Notes: a model not told the origin generated them from the letters alone. Positions 1 to 12,194 are shown, numbered from the stretch's first letter. The stretch: DNA of 64,000 nt from Albula goreensis (GCA_022829145.1 CM040746.1:31911712-31975711), one strand, 5' to 3'. A program made the numbers and translations.

Positions 1-96
<96 letters not shown>

Positions 97-140
97 CACA
101 CACACACACACACACACACACGCTCACACACACACACACG

Positions 141-198
<58 letters not shown>
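1..198. repeat. (CA)n microsatellite at the window edge
   Basis: Dinucleotide CA tract from the first base to about 198, with a few single-base interruptions near 95 and two CGCTCA interruptions near 121 and 140. It probably continues beyond the left edge. Low-complexity repeat with no coding meaning. Confidence 0.97.
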
Positions 199-201
<3 letters not shown>

Positions 202-2280
202 TCCATCCAACTCTGCCTTGAAAAATCAGTGCCTTCAAAAACAAAGGCACTCTTAACCTGCCCGGTGTCTTTGTTCCGCCCTGATCTGTGCTGATAATAC
301 AGGACTAAAGGAGGAATGTATCCATGATGTGCTATGATTTCGCCAGAGGGTTGATTCTTATTCATTCAGAAAATAACTCACTTAAGATAAGAGCCACTTG
401 AGTCTTTTTTGAAAAGAAATGAATGGAAAGAGCACCCCCCACCCCACACACACACACACACACTCACTCTTCTCGTCCTGAAAGAAAGAATCAATCCCAT
501 CTGGAGTCTACAGTATCATAAAGGAAAAATAATAAATATGGGAAACGTTTAATACAGCATAATAAGTTTACTCTGGGATCTTTGGAAAGGCTCTGGAAGG
601 GATTATTTTTCTGACTCAGGATTGTGCCTTTGTTTGTGTTCAGAGCTCGTGTTTGACTTGGACGAACGAAAAGAGCTGGCGACTCCACTGTTCGGGGGTC
701 CAGGAACTTTAGGCGCAGGGGAAGTGAGGGCCGACAGTTTCGGGTTTCAGGTTCTTTTGGAACGTTGGGGATTGGGGTGGAAGTGAGACCCCCTCCGCCT
801 TCCTCTCCCCCCCCGCCGTAATGCCCATCAGGGGCTGTGCGAAGTGTCTGCAGCTGCAGGCCCCAGATGTTGCCGCAGACACCAGGTGCCATAGCCGGGC
901 CGTTACCTGCCTCCATCGATGAATCCACTGGAATCTGCTGAGGGAGATTGAAAAGAAATGCCCAATGCAAAACGAATGCACATTTCACAAGTTCAACAAC
1001 GACTCTCACTACAAACAGCGGCCATCAAAACACCATTATCTCAGCTAATCTTTCATCAGCACAGACCTGTACACAGATTCTTTCAAGGGCAGTGGGCACA
1101 AAAATGGGCAGTCCACCTTTCAGTGGCATCTGCATGGTTTGGGTCCTTACCCCTCTCATGTACACCTATGCAACAAGCTGAGATATTAAGCTGAGGTCCT
1201 GACACACAGTGGTCAGCAAAGTGATCATCCCATTGCGCTTTTTCTAAAGGATAGTGATTTTAGCACCAGCTAAAATGGTCATATTCCTACAAAAATATGT
1301 TCTGTCCACCTGGCCTCCTAATTATCTATTCTGATTGGCTATAATATCCCTTGCAACCTCCACCCACTTTGAATCCTCAGTCACTGCAAAAGAGAACTGG
1401 CATACCTGGGTAAATGCAGGCCAAATAAGATAAGGATCAGTGTGTGCCTTCATCTGCATAGAGGGAGAGCTTCTTCCGTGCTGCCTACCCAAGCCCTACC
1501 AGGGCTCTGTCTGCGAGGCCATTACCCTGCAAACACCACCGTGGGTGTCATGAGAACATCTCGCACATTTTTTTTGGAACGGAGCCTCTGCTGTCATTAT
1601 AGAAGACTTCGGAATCATTCTTGTTTTTACTTAACGCCACAGTCATTAAGTGTTGGCTTTATTTGCCCATTACGTTAATGTTATCTCCCCCAGCAGCATG
1701 GGGAACAATACTGAGCATAAACAGAAAATAAAATAAAAAAAAAAAACGAAGCAATGCATGCAATTATTTGACTGGTGCCACTCTGACAACATTCATTGGA
1801 TTTGCATGTAATAAAAATATAGTAAATCTGATAGAAAAAATGCACTCTTTTATATATGTATATATTTTGTAAAATGGACAGAGTAAAGACAAATCCCGGT
1901 CATGGAGGACAAAAAGATCATTCATACGTAGGCATAATTGGAAAAAAAATCCCTCTTTGCTATTTTTGAGTCTGACACATGAACTGAAAGCTTGCATCAT
2001 CAGTGGAGTGTTGTCAATGTTTTATGGCTCTGTGACTGATTCAATTAATGTGACTAAAGCTTGTCTAATGCAACATAATGTAACAATCAAACAGTTTCTC
2101 TCATTTCCTGAAAAGTGCCTTTCTTGTAGATACAAGGTTTTTATGGTGCTGAAGATAGGCAGATTCTAGTGTAGATATGATGAAAAATCCCCTCTAAATC
2201 TGTATCCCTACTCCTGTTGGTCTGACTTCCTGGTTTTGGCTATAATCAGCAATCCTCCGGGTTTAGGTCCTCCACATGCT
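199..2280. other. Unique non-coding sequence
   Basis: I see no gene here. Apart from a short CA stretch near 448-464 and an A-rich stretch at 1724-1746, the sequence is ordinary mixed-composition DNA. Open frames are short, overlap on both strands and have no recognisable protein character or convincing splice structure. Confidence 0.6.
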
Positions 2281-2324
2281 TTCGTCACCTTCCCCATACC
2301 TACCCACATGCACGCATACACACA

Positions 2325-2411
2325 CACATTGAAATACACATTTTTACATGCAAATGCACAGACACACATGCTCATACCCTCACAAGTTCTCAAAAGCACA
2401 CACCTGCGCAT

Positions 2412-2503
<92 letters not shown>

Positions 2504-2612
2504 TGGAATGTACATTGTCACACGCAAATGCACACACACGATCGTGCATTCACAAGTTCTCACAAGCACACACCTGTGCATGTACTCACACACACACTCA
2601 CACCCTGTTAGT
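2325..2612. repeat. (CA)44 microsatellite inside an imperfect ~170-bp tandem duplication
   Basis: A pure CA tract runs from 2413 to 2500. The segments on either side of it, 2325-2415 and 2499-2585, resemble each other. Both hold a TTG(A/G)AAT block, CAAATGCACA, CACAAGTTCTCA(A/C)AAGCACACACCTG and GCATG, at an offset of 170-174 bases. The CA tract therefore sits between two copies of a duplicated unit that itself ends in CA repeats. Confidence 0.85.
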
Positions 2613-2625
2613 GCTCTGCTCCACT

Positions 2626-2664
2626 CCATGGTGGTGGTGGTGATGGTGATGGTGGTGGGGTCAG
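2626..2664. repeat. (TGG)n / TGATGG trinucleotide repeat
   Basis: Short run of TGG with TGATGG variants directly after the CA region. It could slip, or form weak G-rich structure. Confidence 0.85.
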
Positions 2665-2689
2665 GTGTGTAGACGGGGTGGCAGGGACA

Positions 2690-2900
2690 GCAGTTAAAAC
2701 CCCTCAGATGTAATTGAACAATTGAAGCTAGGCCTGCCCTAAGGCCAGGTCAGGGGAAGGTTAATCAAAGGAAATGGTCCCTGAAATGGCAGTGATTGCT
2801 TCTGGTGAATTTTTAATCTGTAATCCTTAACTCGGCAAATTTATCCTCCAACAACACCTGGCTTTCCCCAGGCCCTCTGAATTGTTCCTTTTTTGCTTAG
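2690..2900. promoter_or_regulatory. Candidate conserved non-coding element with a TCF/LEF site
   Basis: Mixed-composition block without repeats. It contains ATCAAAGG at 2764-2771, an exact TCF/LEF consensus, and ATTTTTAATCTGTAATCC with two homeodomain-type TAAT/AAT cores. This compact cluster of developmental factor motifs in a desert is typical of vertebrate CNEs. The call is by sequence character only; no alignment was possible. Confidence 0.35.
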
Positions 2901-4390
2901 TATCTCTTGCTCATGTCCCCCTTTCATTGGTCAAAAACAATTTTTTAAGAGAAACCAAGTGTGTGAATCCAGTACAGTTATGCCTTTGTTCTGTTTTGTA
3001 CACTTTTTTTCTGCATTTTAGTTAGTCTGAGTGTCGGTATTAGATTTATGGTAAATAATACTCTTTGATTTTGAGGTGATCAGTGTTGTGCTATAATGAC
3101 TTTGTCCTGAAGTTTTTGATTACCTCTCAGGTGGAGATTGATTAGTGTTTCATGTTTGTTTGAATCAAGAACCCCTTGACTTACCTGCCTCATAAATCAT
3201 ATGAATATTTTGTGAAAAACAGAGGTAATGGACATGCAGTAGTTTCTTTATTTATGTTTTTATCTGATTGTTGATTACCATTAAAAATTGTAATAGCATT
3301 TAATAGATCATTGGGTTTTTAAAGATAAAGTAAAAGTTACACTCTATTCCCCTCCTAAACGTGTTTTAAAGGGTCCCAGCATTCACAAAAAAGTACATTT
3401 CCTCTGTACTTCTCCCCACATGTGCTCCGGCTGCCATGTTCTTAGGTCTTTGGGAAATTTCATTCATGCTTTGTTCATGTAACCACCAAAGAACATTGTT
3501 CAAAGTCGTCTTAGTTCAATCCACTTCTGTAACTTTTTATGTTAAGCATACAATTAACATTTGACCCCCTCAGTGTATTCGGGGAGCACACTGTTATTTC
3601 ACCACACTCTTGCATATTGGCTCTCAATTTAGTGTTTAAAAAATGTTTTAGCAAATTTGACAACAAGATTAATTTCTTCTGCTTGCCTTTTACCTGACAA
3701 CAAGATTAAAGCGCTGCTGTCTTATTATGGTGCAGTCGAAAACTTTCTGGGCCAAAGGTTGATGGAGAGCTAATTGCCATTGCCTGTGTGGTCAAATTGT
3801 TTTATATTCACAAGAAATAAATGAAATACATTAGCCAAAATGATACTGTGGTAATATTGGCAACAAATATGTTATCAGCAAAGATGAATTCCACATTTAA
3901 CTATAATCGTGCTTACAATGATAATATGGTATTATCAATAACTGGCATGTCCCTTCTGGAATGCAAAAGAATGCTTTAAATGCACTCAGTAATTAATAAT
4001 AACTTTGTATGTGTGCTGAGGAAATTTATGCATGGTTGATATAAATTTAATGGTTAGTTTTTGCTCCTCAGGTCACTCCCTCCTCTCTTATTGGTTCCCT
4101 GATCTACAGATTGATGGCTTAAGATGCAATGCATGAATATACAAATGTAGAATTACCAAGGTCAGCTTATCAGCTTATTTAGTAAATTCATAGAATACGT
4201 TTACTTTTAAATACTTGGTGGTGAGACATGAGTAGCTGTCTGTTGCTTGTATTCCACTGAGCAATGGCATAGTGCTATACCTTACAGGTTGGGTTTGATA
4301 TGGTGTGGAACCAACACCCTGTCATTTTCTGTTTGAGCAGGTGCTCTCCTGTCCCTGTTGTCCTGCGTGGAAGGGGAATGTGGGGTCATA
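2901..4390. other. AT-rich non-coding sequence
   Basis: No gene seen. The 14-mer GACAACAAGATTAA occurs twice, near 3659 and 3697, so there is a small local duplication. The stretch around 3690-3840 (AGCTAATTGCCATTGCC and nearby) has CNE-like character but is weaker than the blocks listed separately. Confidence 0.5.
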
Positions 4391-4399
4391 GCTACAGCA

Positions 4400-4510
4400 G
4401 AAGCTAGTAACTAAACCCTCCTCACCAGTGGTCATTGCTGGTAACCGTGCGGCTGGGACTGGAACTCTCAGCAGTATGATGCAGTGCCTAAGCACACCCT
4501 CCTGTCTTTC
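4400..4510 (-). mobile_element. tRNA-derived SINE head (degenerate)
   Basis: Read on the minus strand, TGTGCTTAGGCACTGC (4496 to 4481) resembles a Pol III A box. About 31 bases on, GTTCCAGTCCC (4465 to 4455) resembles a B box (GGTTCRANTCC), followed by CAGCC. This head arrangement, without a foldable tRNA cloverleaf, matches tRNA-derived fish SINEs. I could not define the body or tail, so the ends are approximate. Confidence 0.5.
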
Positions 4511-4757
4511 ACAGTCATACATTCTAATTCTCTCCCTTTCCCCAGCATTGAAAAGCTGTAAACATTTCCACAGTAAAGTTTTATACCCTACTGTTAAGTT
4601 ATATTGAAAACTTTAATGACGGGGAAACTGATTTGATTTTTTTATGATGCACATCATTGTTAAGTGTTGGATTGCTGTGCGTGATTATCGCTTTAGGCCC
4701 AGTGGTTCTGACAGGCCTCACAGGAAAGAGAGACCTGAGGACCACCACAAGGTCATG

Positions 4758-4815
4758 TTTGTGTGTATGTGTATATATGTGTGTGTATATGTATGTGTGT
4801 GTGTGTGTGTGTGTT
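4758..4815. repeat. Imperfect (TG)n/(TATG)n microsatellite
   Basis: TG repeat with TATATG and TATG interruptions, becoming pure TG at its right end. Confidence 0.9.
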
Positions 4816-5776
4816 ACAGGGGGAGGCTGAAGTTTTGATTGGACCCCTGATTTCATGTGTGACTCATTGAAAGTTTAGGCCACTGTCTGACTCATCCTGT
4901 TACAGTAGTGTTCCAGTGTGCAGGTGGTGGATGAGCTTTTCAATGTCAGTACTGACTGTGGCCAGCAGGGCTAATGCAGGATTCACATTAGCAGGAGGGA
5001 GGGCTTCTGTTGGTGGGGTTGACCATGTCTCATTGCTCTCCAGTCACCCCTGCTGGTGGGTCAGCTCCCTACAGTCTACACGCACACAAAACTGCACTTG
5101 AAGTGTCTTTCTTTAACTCATGTGTGTGCAAGCTGAACTTACAGACCGTGATGTGAGAAAGAATTGGCAGCTTGACATAACACATTTGGGATTACAGCGC
5201 ACGCTCAGCTGTGCGTCTGTCACTCAGTAGCAGAGAATGTTGCAATGAATATGGCCTGTGCAATATGACTGGGCATTCCAAATTTGGAGAAAAGGGGGAC
5301 GCATATTAAAAAACAGCCTAAAGTCTGAGGCATCAGGGAGTCAGCATTCAGCTCTGAGGAACACGGGATGGCATCACTTTAATGGTCTGCAGACATGCAA
5401 TCCTGTGGCGTTGCACTAAAGAGGAGTGTTGTGCTTCTTTCCCTCTGTGTGGTGGCTATGGTGACAGTGGTGGTGGGGGTAGGAGGGGGTGTGGGTGACA
5501 CCCCAGCGTTGGATCAAGGCAGGCAGTCAGGTCCATGATGCAGCCGATGTGCCACCACACACTCCCCCACACCCACAAACCCCCCCCCCCACAAAACCCC
5601 CCCTCCCCAATCCACCCGGGAACCGGCTGAAGGTACGGCACGTCCAGAGCAGCATGCGGGCTTCCTGCCAAGCCAACGGGCAGCAGATTCAGATGACCTG
5701 GCACTGTGCCAGTCTCCCGGGACAGGTGCCCAGAGAGGGGGCAGTCCATCAGATGCAGGACACCAGCCTGGGACGT
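4816..5776. other. Unique non-coding sequence with a G-rich then C-rich stretch
   Basis: No gene seen. G-rich DNA at 5461-5495 is followed by C-rich DNA at 5556-5612 (a run of nine C, then CCCCCCC). The stretch 5610-5780 stays open in one plus frame, but it has no recognisable domain and no clear flanking splice sites, so I do not call it an exon. Confidence 0.5.
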
Positions 5777-5897
5777 GCCCGCTCTCCCTCCCTCTCCCTC
5801 CCTTTCTCTTTCTCTCTGACACTCTCCCCCTCATTCTCTCACTCTTCCTCTCTTTCTCTTTTTTTCCCTCTCTCTTCCTCTCTTTCCCTCTAATACA
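5777..5897. repeat. Polypyrimidine (CT-rich) tract
   Basis: About 120 bases that are almost entirely C and T on the plus strand (CTCC, CTTTCT and CTCTCT variants). Low complexity; open frames across it are artefacts. Confidence 0.9.
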
Positions 5898-5972
5898 CTC
5901 TTTTTTGTTTTGCTCTCCTTTATACTCATCTAAGTTACACTCATGATCCTCACATTTACAATCACACACAGG

Positions 5973-6006
5973 CTCATACACACATACACACACACACACA
6001 CACACA
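5973..6006. repeat. (CA)n microsatellite
   Basis: Short CA tract with one CATA interruption. Confidence 0.93.
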
Positions 6007-6985
6007 GCCGTTCTCTCCTGTCAATCCTGTGCAACACCTTCCACTATTAATTTAATTGAGCAGTCTTTTCACTGTGGAGTGTTGACACAGGTTCCACAAT
6101 CCCAATTGAACCTTTAGAAAAAAAATATCACTGTATCATTTTGTGATGATTTGTGACGACCCATTCCATAGAGACAGATCGCACATCCCGCACATTCAGG
6201 TCAATGGAAAATGCAGATATCTTGGTGCTTCTGGCCGTTCGTTTCCCCAGGGGCACTTGCTGGCAAGCATTTGAACCTGCAGCACTTTGGCATTGACCAC
6301 TACAAAAGCGGTGACACCTGGATTTGTGGCCATATGGCCACCTGGTGGCCTTGGCTCCGGGAGGAGGCGGATAGGGATCAGTGCTGAGTTATGGTCCTCC
6401 TGGTCGGCCATTCCTGGCCCGCAGGCTCCCCAGCCTTCCCAGAGCCACCTATCAGCCATATTTATTAGACATCATAAAGCAGCCACCATTAACTTGTCAC
6501 ATTGGTTGCCTTTTATTTTTTATTTTTTTTGTTGTCTGCTAGAAACATTTGAAAAATCTTTATTTGAAAAAGCTTTATTGTATCATATATGTCTTAATAA
6601 CAGTGAAAGCAACGTAGAGTTTGTCTTACACAGCAACTGCAATTTACATTTCTTTATTTTTTTGTTTTTAAGAGAAGCAGAAAACAATTTATTTTAGTGT
6701 TTGTAGCGCTGAGGCAGGGCTAGGCCTTCACCTCGAGTGCAAGACGAGCGAGTGTGGAGCAGGTCACGGCCCTCTCACTCCCCAGGCTGGTCACAGTTCA
6801 CTTAGTAACTGATCCCTTCCACTGATTCCCTGCAGGGCCAGGCCATTAGTATTCAGCTCCGGGTCTCTTAGTATAATAGCATTAAAACCAGACTTTGACC
6901 CTGTTGTCATGGATGCAGCACAATGCAAAAAAAAAAAAAAACTAAACCAGGAGCTCCCTCATCTCCCTGGGCTTCGCACTGTTTG
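6007..6985. other. Non-coding sequence
   Basis: No gene seen. The part from 6190 to 6460 is more GC-balanced and contains a near-palindrome, GGCCATATGGCCACCTGGTGGCC (16 of its bases: ATGGCCACCTGGTGGC). It may be a weak CNE. The rest is AT-rich, with poly-T-like runs at 6513-6530 and an A15 run near 6926-6941. Confidence 0.45.
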
Positions 6986-7342
6986 TGGTGTGTATGTGTG
7001 TATGTGTGAGAGAGTGCATGCGTGTGTTTGTGTTTCTGTGTGTGTCTGAGTGTGCGTGTATATGTGAGAGTTTGTGCATTATCATGGTCATGTATAAGTA
7101 GCTCATTTTCATTCCTCCGCTTTTTTACTGAGGGAGTGTTTGGATTCCATTTAAATCTGTTGTTTCTGTGAATGAAAAAAATAAACATTCTGAAAATATT
7201 TTGGATATAGAACATCTTAAAACTCCACTTTCAAAATGCTGCTTTCTATGAAGGTAAGATTTGGAATACGGTATGACCTGTTAATTAGTCTGTGGTAGCT
7301 TTAGAGTGTGTGTGTGTTTGTGTGTGTATGTGTGTTTGTCTG
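6986..7342. repeat. Two imperfect (TG)n tracts
   Basis: Degraded TG repeats at about 6986-7075 and 7304-7342, separated by unique AT-rich DNA. Confidence 0.8.
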
Positions 7343-8779
7343 TTTGCAGTGCTGCCAGCAGGTTGTGCAGGCTGTTGAACTATATCTAACTCCCACAACA
7401 CTGGATTGTGTGGTGGTAAATTAGCTTAGTTAGCTCCGTAACACACAGGCACCACCCGCAGAATTAATTAAAAATATCATACAAAGAAAAACTCCATAAT
7501 AGTACATGCACAGAAGAAGTAATCTGGTCCTCAGTTGTAATGTGTCTCCAAAAGACGATTTAAAATTCCCAATGCACTCACAATAAAGTCCCAATGCAGC
7601 TACAGTCCAAAGCCACAAAACCCCCAAAACTAAAACACTGAAAAAGTCTCCTCTGTGTGCTAGTTTCACAACGCACAAATTCAGCCAACCATACTGCTTT
7701 ACACCATGCCCAGACCACCTCTGCAGACAAATGATCACAAATCAGAATAAGCCAATTTATTGAAAAAAAAAACAACGTCAGAAATACAAAGCAAAATACA
7801 AAGCAAGCCGCTATTCTGTGCTAAAATACTACCACGCAGTAGCATAACCATGCAGCTCTTTGTCATAATGGACACAAAGCAGGGTCCTGGATTTAATTAT
7901 CATTTAGCCATCAGTTATCCTTAACTGTGACATAATCAAATGAAAGTCTTAGCTTTTATCTTTACTAACGCAGTTTGGTGAGTTCAGCAATCGGCGAAAT
8001 TAAGCAGCTGAAAATAAGTCTGTGTTTGTGGAGAAAAAAATGTTAACACTTACGCGTATTTTTGAGTCAAACTTAAATAGGTTCTAGCAATAAGCTGCAT
8101 TTCTTTGTTAGTGGTATGTAATAAATAAAACAATATTTATTATTGTTGTCATAATTTTAGGATGTGCCGTTTCAAAGGTCCTATTGCTTGTCTGATTTTA
8201 GAAATTACCCCAGAATAATAAGAATAAGAAGGTGCCAGATCACTTGTTAGGAAAAGTTTGGGTCACAAACTTTACTATTTTAAAGTTGCTTTTCTGAATG
8301 TGACCTTTATTCACAACATATCTCTCTCTGTATCTGCCCCACAACCCTGGAGTTATGATTATTATAGTCCACATATGTTTTTTGTCAGGTGTTTTTATTT
8401 AGTTATGGAGATCCTTACGTTCTGTCTTACAGGTCTCTGCCTCACATCCTCTGCACTGTTGATCCCTCCCTGAAGTAGTTAGCCCTCCCCTTTCCCAATG
8501 TGACTCACAATTATGGCACCGAGGAAGAGCTCCATGTGCACAATCAGGCTGATTATTCGACTGTTGGAGTTTGGTGGAAAAGGGGTACTGGGCCAGGGCT
8601 GAAAAACAGAGCCTTCAACATCATGCTCATCTCACTCCATCTAATCTGCCCCTGACTCAGAGCCACATCCGTCCATCCAAAACCAGACGACTGCCCAACC
8701 CGGTGCGAAAAAAAAAAACACACACACAAAAAAAAACAAAGTGGCAGGTAGTGGCGGTCCAGCGCTAATCAGAGTGTGT
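7343..8779. other. AT-rich non-coding sequence
   Basis: No gene or element I can name. The part at 7430-7830 is unusually uniform A-rich DNA with repeated short phrases (CCCAATGCACTCACAATAAAG, then CCCAATGCAGCTACAG) and could be a fragment of an old interspersed repeat on the minus strand. A-rich runs with CACACA lie at 8708-8740. Confidence 0.4.
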
Positions 8780-8965
8780 GAGGCCGCGCAGAGTGTGTAT
8801 AGTGTGCGTTAATGAGATGGAGCGGCGTGAAATATGAAGCTCCACCAGATCTGCAGATTTCATTATTTGATCGGTATTGAGGCGGTGGCAGCGCGGCTGG
8901 CCTGGTCGGATTTGCCAGCAGTAATTTGTCTGATGGCTTTCTCTTCTCCAGGGCCCTAAGAAAAA
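8780..8965. promoter_or_regulatory. Candidate conserved non-coding element
   Basis: Sharp-edged complex block between an A-rich tract and GA-rich DNA. It has GCGTTAATGAGATGG, TTTCATTATTTGATCGG and CAGTAATTTGTCTGATGG, all with homeodomain-like cores, plus interspersed CpGs. Character matches vertebrate developmental CNEs; conservation is unproven. Confidence 0.4.
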
Positions 8966-9116
8966 AAAAGAGAAAAAGAGGGGGTGCAGGCGCTGGTGCT
9001 GTGAAAAGGGGGATTGTGAGGGAGCCCGGGATGCTGAAGATGTCAGCTGTCTGAGGCTCAAGGGCGTCCAGAACAAAGACGCCTTTCACCCCCTTCAGCA
9101 CATCGCTGCCTCTCAC

Positions 9117-9183
9117 TCCTCTCTCTCTCCTCTCTCTCTCTCTCTCTCATACGCCACTCACACATCACTCTGCAACGCCCTGC

Positions 9184-9205
<22 letters not shown>
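9117..9205. repeat. (CT)n tract and A22 homopolymer
   Basis: CT dinucleotide run at about 9119-9149, followed by unique DNA and 22 consecutive A at 9184-9205. The poly-A might be the end of a retrotransposed sequence, but I see no element in front of it. Confidence 0.85.
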
Positions 9206-9214
<9 letters not shown>

Positions 9215-9255
9215 TATTCAATTCCTGAAAATCAATTTCCTGATAACGTTTCTTT

Positions 9256-9275
9256 TGTGTGTGTGCGCGCGCGCG
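9256..9275. repeat. (GT)n(GC)n alternating purine-pyrimidine tract
   Basis: GTGTGTGTGCGCGCGCGCG: a perfectly alternating purine-pyrimidine run of about 20 bases, half of it CG/GC. It is the strongest Z-DNA-type sequence in the window. Confidence 0.85.
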
Positions 9276-9365
9276 AGTGTCTGTCTTCTAAAAAATATCA
9301 GATGGGAAATATGGTGCTGGCTTTGTAGTTTTGTTAGTTGCATGTGCATGTGTATGTATGTGCTG

Positions 9366-9560
9366 GTGGGGGGGTTAGGTGAAGGATAGGTGGGGTGAGG
9401 TTGGCGGGGGGTGCCGTGCTATGCTGGGTGCTGATTAATTGGGGGAGGAACAGATTGGGGGATTTCAGACAGGCTTTGTGTGCTGGGGGTGTTGGGGGCT
9501 GAGCAGGTGGGGGCAGTCAGTGACAGGGCAGCGGGCCACCAGGAAGGGCTGTGGGGGGTC
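9366..9560. repeat. G-rich low-complexity stretch
   Basis: Many G runs of 3-7 on the plus strand (GGGGGGG, GGGG, GGGGGG, GGGGG, GGGGG) with loops of variable length. It has quadruplex potential but is less regular than the sites near 15.3, 22.6 and 35.65 kb. Confidence 0.6.
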
Positions 9561-9921
9561 ACATGGGGAGGGCCCCTAAACTCAGCCACCAGCACCAGAG
9601 AGCCACAGCTAAAGCACAACACTGCAATGAACAATAAGGTCAAATATACAGAGATTTATTCTTTTTCATATTTTGGATTAGCAATGTCTGAGGAGGTCTA
9701 AGGAGCAAACATGCTCCTAACACGTCTGTCAGACTCTTTCTGTGGTACCTGATGAATCGCAGAGAGAGACCCTAAAGAAGGAAATGGCCCTGTATGAAAT
9801 CTAAAGCAATCTCAGGATAATACTAAGTGTGGAATTGAAATCTGGATTTACTGATTGTCAGGTTAAAGTGCATATCAACAAAAATCACTGATATGTTTTA
9901 AAGAAAATAGCCTGGATTTTA

Positions 9922-9988
9922 AGCACATCAAAAACATGTCAAGTCAAGATACCTCTTGATATTGACCGCTTTCACCCAGTGGTTAATC
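9922..9988. mobile_element. Dispersed repeat family, copy A
   Basis: About 65 bases (CAAAAACATGTCAAG ... GATATTGACCGCTTTCACCCAG) that align with 35105-35176 and more weakly with 30366-30414. Three related copies in one window indicate an interspersed repeat. I do not recognise its class. Confidence 0.55.
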
Positions 9989-10010
9989 TTTCTGATAATG
10001 ATGACATTGG

Positions 10011-10125
10011 ATTGCATTTAAATGGTGCCTTTCATGATCTTAAAGTACTTTACAGCAAGGGAGGGCAAGATTACCTCTGCAACCCCTTCATCTGATACTG
10101 TGCAGCACTAAATAAGGGCTCCGTT
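10011..10125. mobile_element. Possible fragment of a common fish interspersed repeat
   Basis: GCATTTAAATGGTGCCTTTC, then ATGATCTTAAAGTACTTTACAG, then CTGTGCAGCAC. This recalls a repeat I remember from many teleost genomes (TTTATATAGCGCCTTTC...CTCAAAGCGCTTTACA...). The match is from memory and diverged, so both identity and ends are uncertain. Confidence 0.4.
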
Positions 10126-11529
10126 TTGAGCATGCAAACGCAGCCGGTAAATGCTACCCCAAGTGGAGATTCATGGCTGAATCAGTTTTGATATTTCAAC
10201 AAAAGTAATGCAGGTAATGCAAAATTCCACATGGTGCTCCACAGCGGCACTTCAGTTCGGAAAGACTGTGAGGCGTAGTGAAGGTGTGACCGAGCAACGG
10301 CCAATCAGAATGCTCTCCATCCTCCCCTTTAAGTGAGCAGTTGTGCCCAGTGTTCCACTCTTCATTAATGCAGCACATGCTCTGTGGTCTAACCCTCACC
10401 AGCCACTCTCACCCGCTACTCTCACGTTTGATTCTTCGTCATGGCCTTTGATGGATATGAAGCATCTTTCATGTGTTTCTGCTAAAGGATTACGGATAAA
10501 GACCGTTCATTTATGTTTTATTTATCAAATGTATCCTCAGTTTAACTGATCTATCTGTACATTGATACAGAAGACCCTTTAAAAGTTCACACACACGCCG
10601 TTACTGAGTGATGACTGATACTGTCCCTGTCATCCGGACACTGGTGGGTAAAGGAAAGTGACAAGGCAAATGGGAAACATATCTCACCAAGCAGCCGCTG
10701 AGGCGAGGTCCAGCCGGTATGGGATCACGGTTAAAGTGAAATGTGGAGATGCTCAGATCATAACCTGGCTCTTGTGGGTCATCTGTGACATTGTTGGTTT
10801 ATTTATAGCTAGTTCTTATTCTGCAGGATTTTTCAAATACCACTGCTTTTATTTGAAGATTACGGAACTGTTTGCTCCCATTTCACCATGGTATACGTAT
10901 AGAATATTTTGTAGTTTTACTCAAAATGGTTGTGCCATTATGTTAGGGGACTAATGCATATTGCGTATCAATGCTTAATGCTTATTGCTCTCCATATTCT
11001 AGCTACAATATAGGTTACCATGCATGTGATCTTTGAGGAAGGGAAGAGTTTTCTGACCTCTTTAACTCTGTTTAAATACCACTGCTCCTTGCATTTGCCC
11101 CCTACCTAAATCCCACATGCCCCAACAACCCTTCTGTCCCCTGTTCCACTCAAACTGGGGATGCAAAAACCAACCCATGTGCAAACATTTTTTGCACCAG
11201 TGTGTGCAACCCCAAAACCAAAATCTACACTTGCAACGACTGCATACGTGGTAGTGATCAGCTTTTTGCATCTCCAACTGGGAGCCCTAAGCGTGTGATT
11301 GGTTGACAGAGCGGAATGGTGCTGTGCTTTTTCAGAGCATGGTGCTGCAGTGGGTTGCCTTGCCTCTGTCCCCCAGAGCAGCACTTGTTGCCGTGCAGGT
11401 GGCCCCGGAAGAGCCCGGAACAGAATAAATGAGAGACGATGCCAGAGTGGCTCTCTCGCCAGAGCGATCAAAGCAACACCTGGGAGCGCCGCAGCACGTA
11501 TGAACAGCAAATACAGAGGAGCGGTCCAG
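10126..11529. other. Unique non-coding sequence
   Basis: No gene or repeat identified. Composition is mixed. The region 11300-11525 is more GC-rich and open in one plus frame, but it runs straight into TG microsatellite and shows no protein domain. Confidence 0.5.
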
Positions 11530-11645
11530 CATGTGAGTGAGTGTGTGTGTGTGCGTGCATGTGTGCGTGTGTGTGTGTGTGTATGTGTTTTTGTATGTGT
11601 ATGTATGTGTGTGTGTGCATGCGTGTGTGTGGGAGTGTGTATGTG

Positions 11646-11692
<47 letters not shown>

Positions 11693-11880
11693 TCCTGTGG
11701 GTGTGTGTGTTTGTGTATTTTTGTTGGTTGTGTGTGATCGTGTGTGTGGGAGTGTGTGTTTGTGTAATTTAGTTTATGTGGGAGTGTGTGTTTGTGTATT
11801 CTTGTTTGTGTGTGTGTGTGTGGGAGTGAGTGTGTGCATACATATGTGTGCCTGTGCATATGTCTGTACATGTACATGTT
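11530..11880. repeat. Imperfect (TG)n array
   Basis: About 350 bases of TG with TATG, TTTTTG and GGGAG interruptions. The purest core is about 11650-11691. GTGTGTGGGAGTGTGTGTTTGTGTA-type phrases recur near 11626, 11743 and 11778, showing secondary duplication inside the array. Confidence 0.93.
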
Positions 11881-12194
11881 TGTTAGTGTGGATGGGGATG
11901 AATTAGCAGGATCGGATTGCACTACTCTTCCTACGTATCAGTCTGATTTTGCAAGTGGGGATCCAGTCCCACATACAGACAGAATACTGTCACTGTGTGA
12001 GTCAGTAGTGAAGTGAAGGGTACATGCATGTACAAAGAGTACCCACCCAAAGTTATGACGATATAGAGTATATCCCACGATGGGCTGTAAGGGTACAGTA
12101 CGCCCACCTACTCAGTTACTCAGACCCCTCTAATGTGGGCACCACTGATTTTTAAGAAAAAAATACCTCGTATCTGTTATTTCATTTCTAGAAA

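Noticed and set aside
5489-5893. Plus-strand frame through 5610-5780 with a protein-like middle
   Set aside because: It runs into Pro-rich C-runs and a Ser/Leu-rich pyrimidine tract, lacks clear splice sites, and has no recognised domain.
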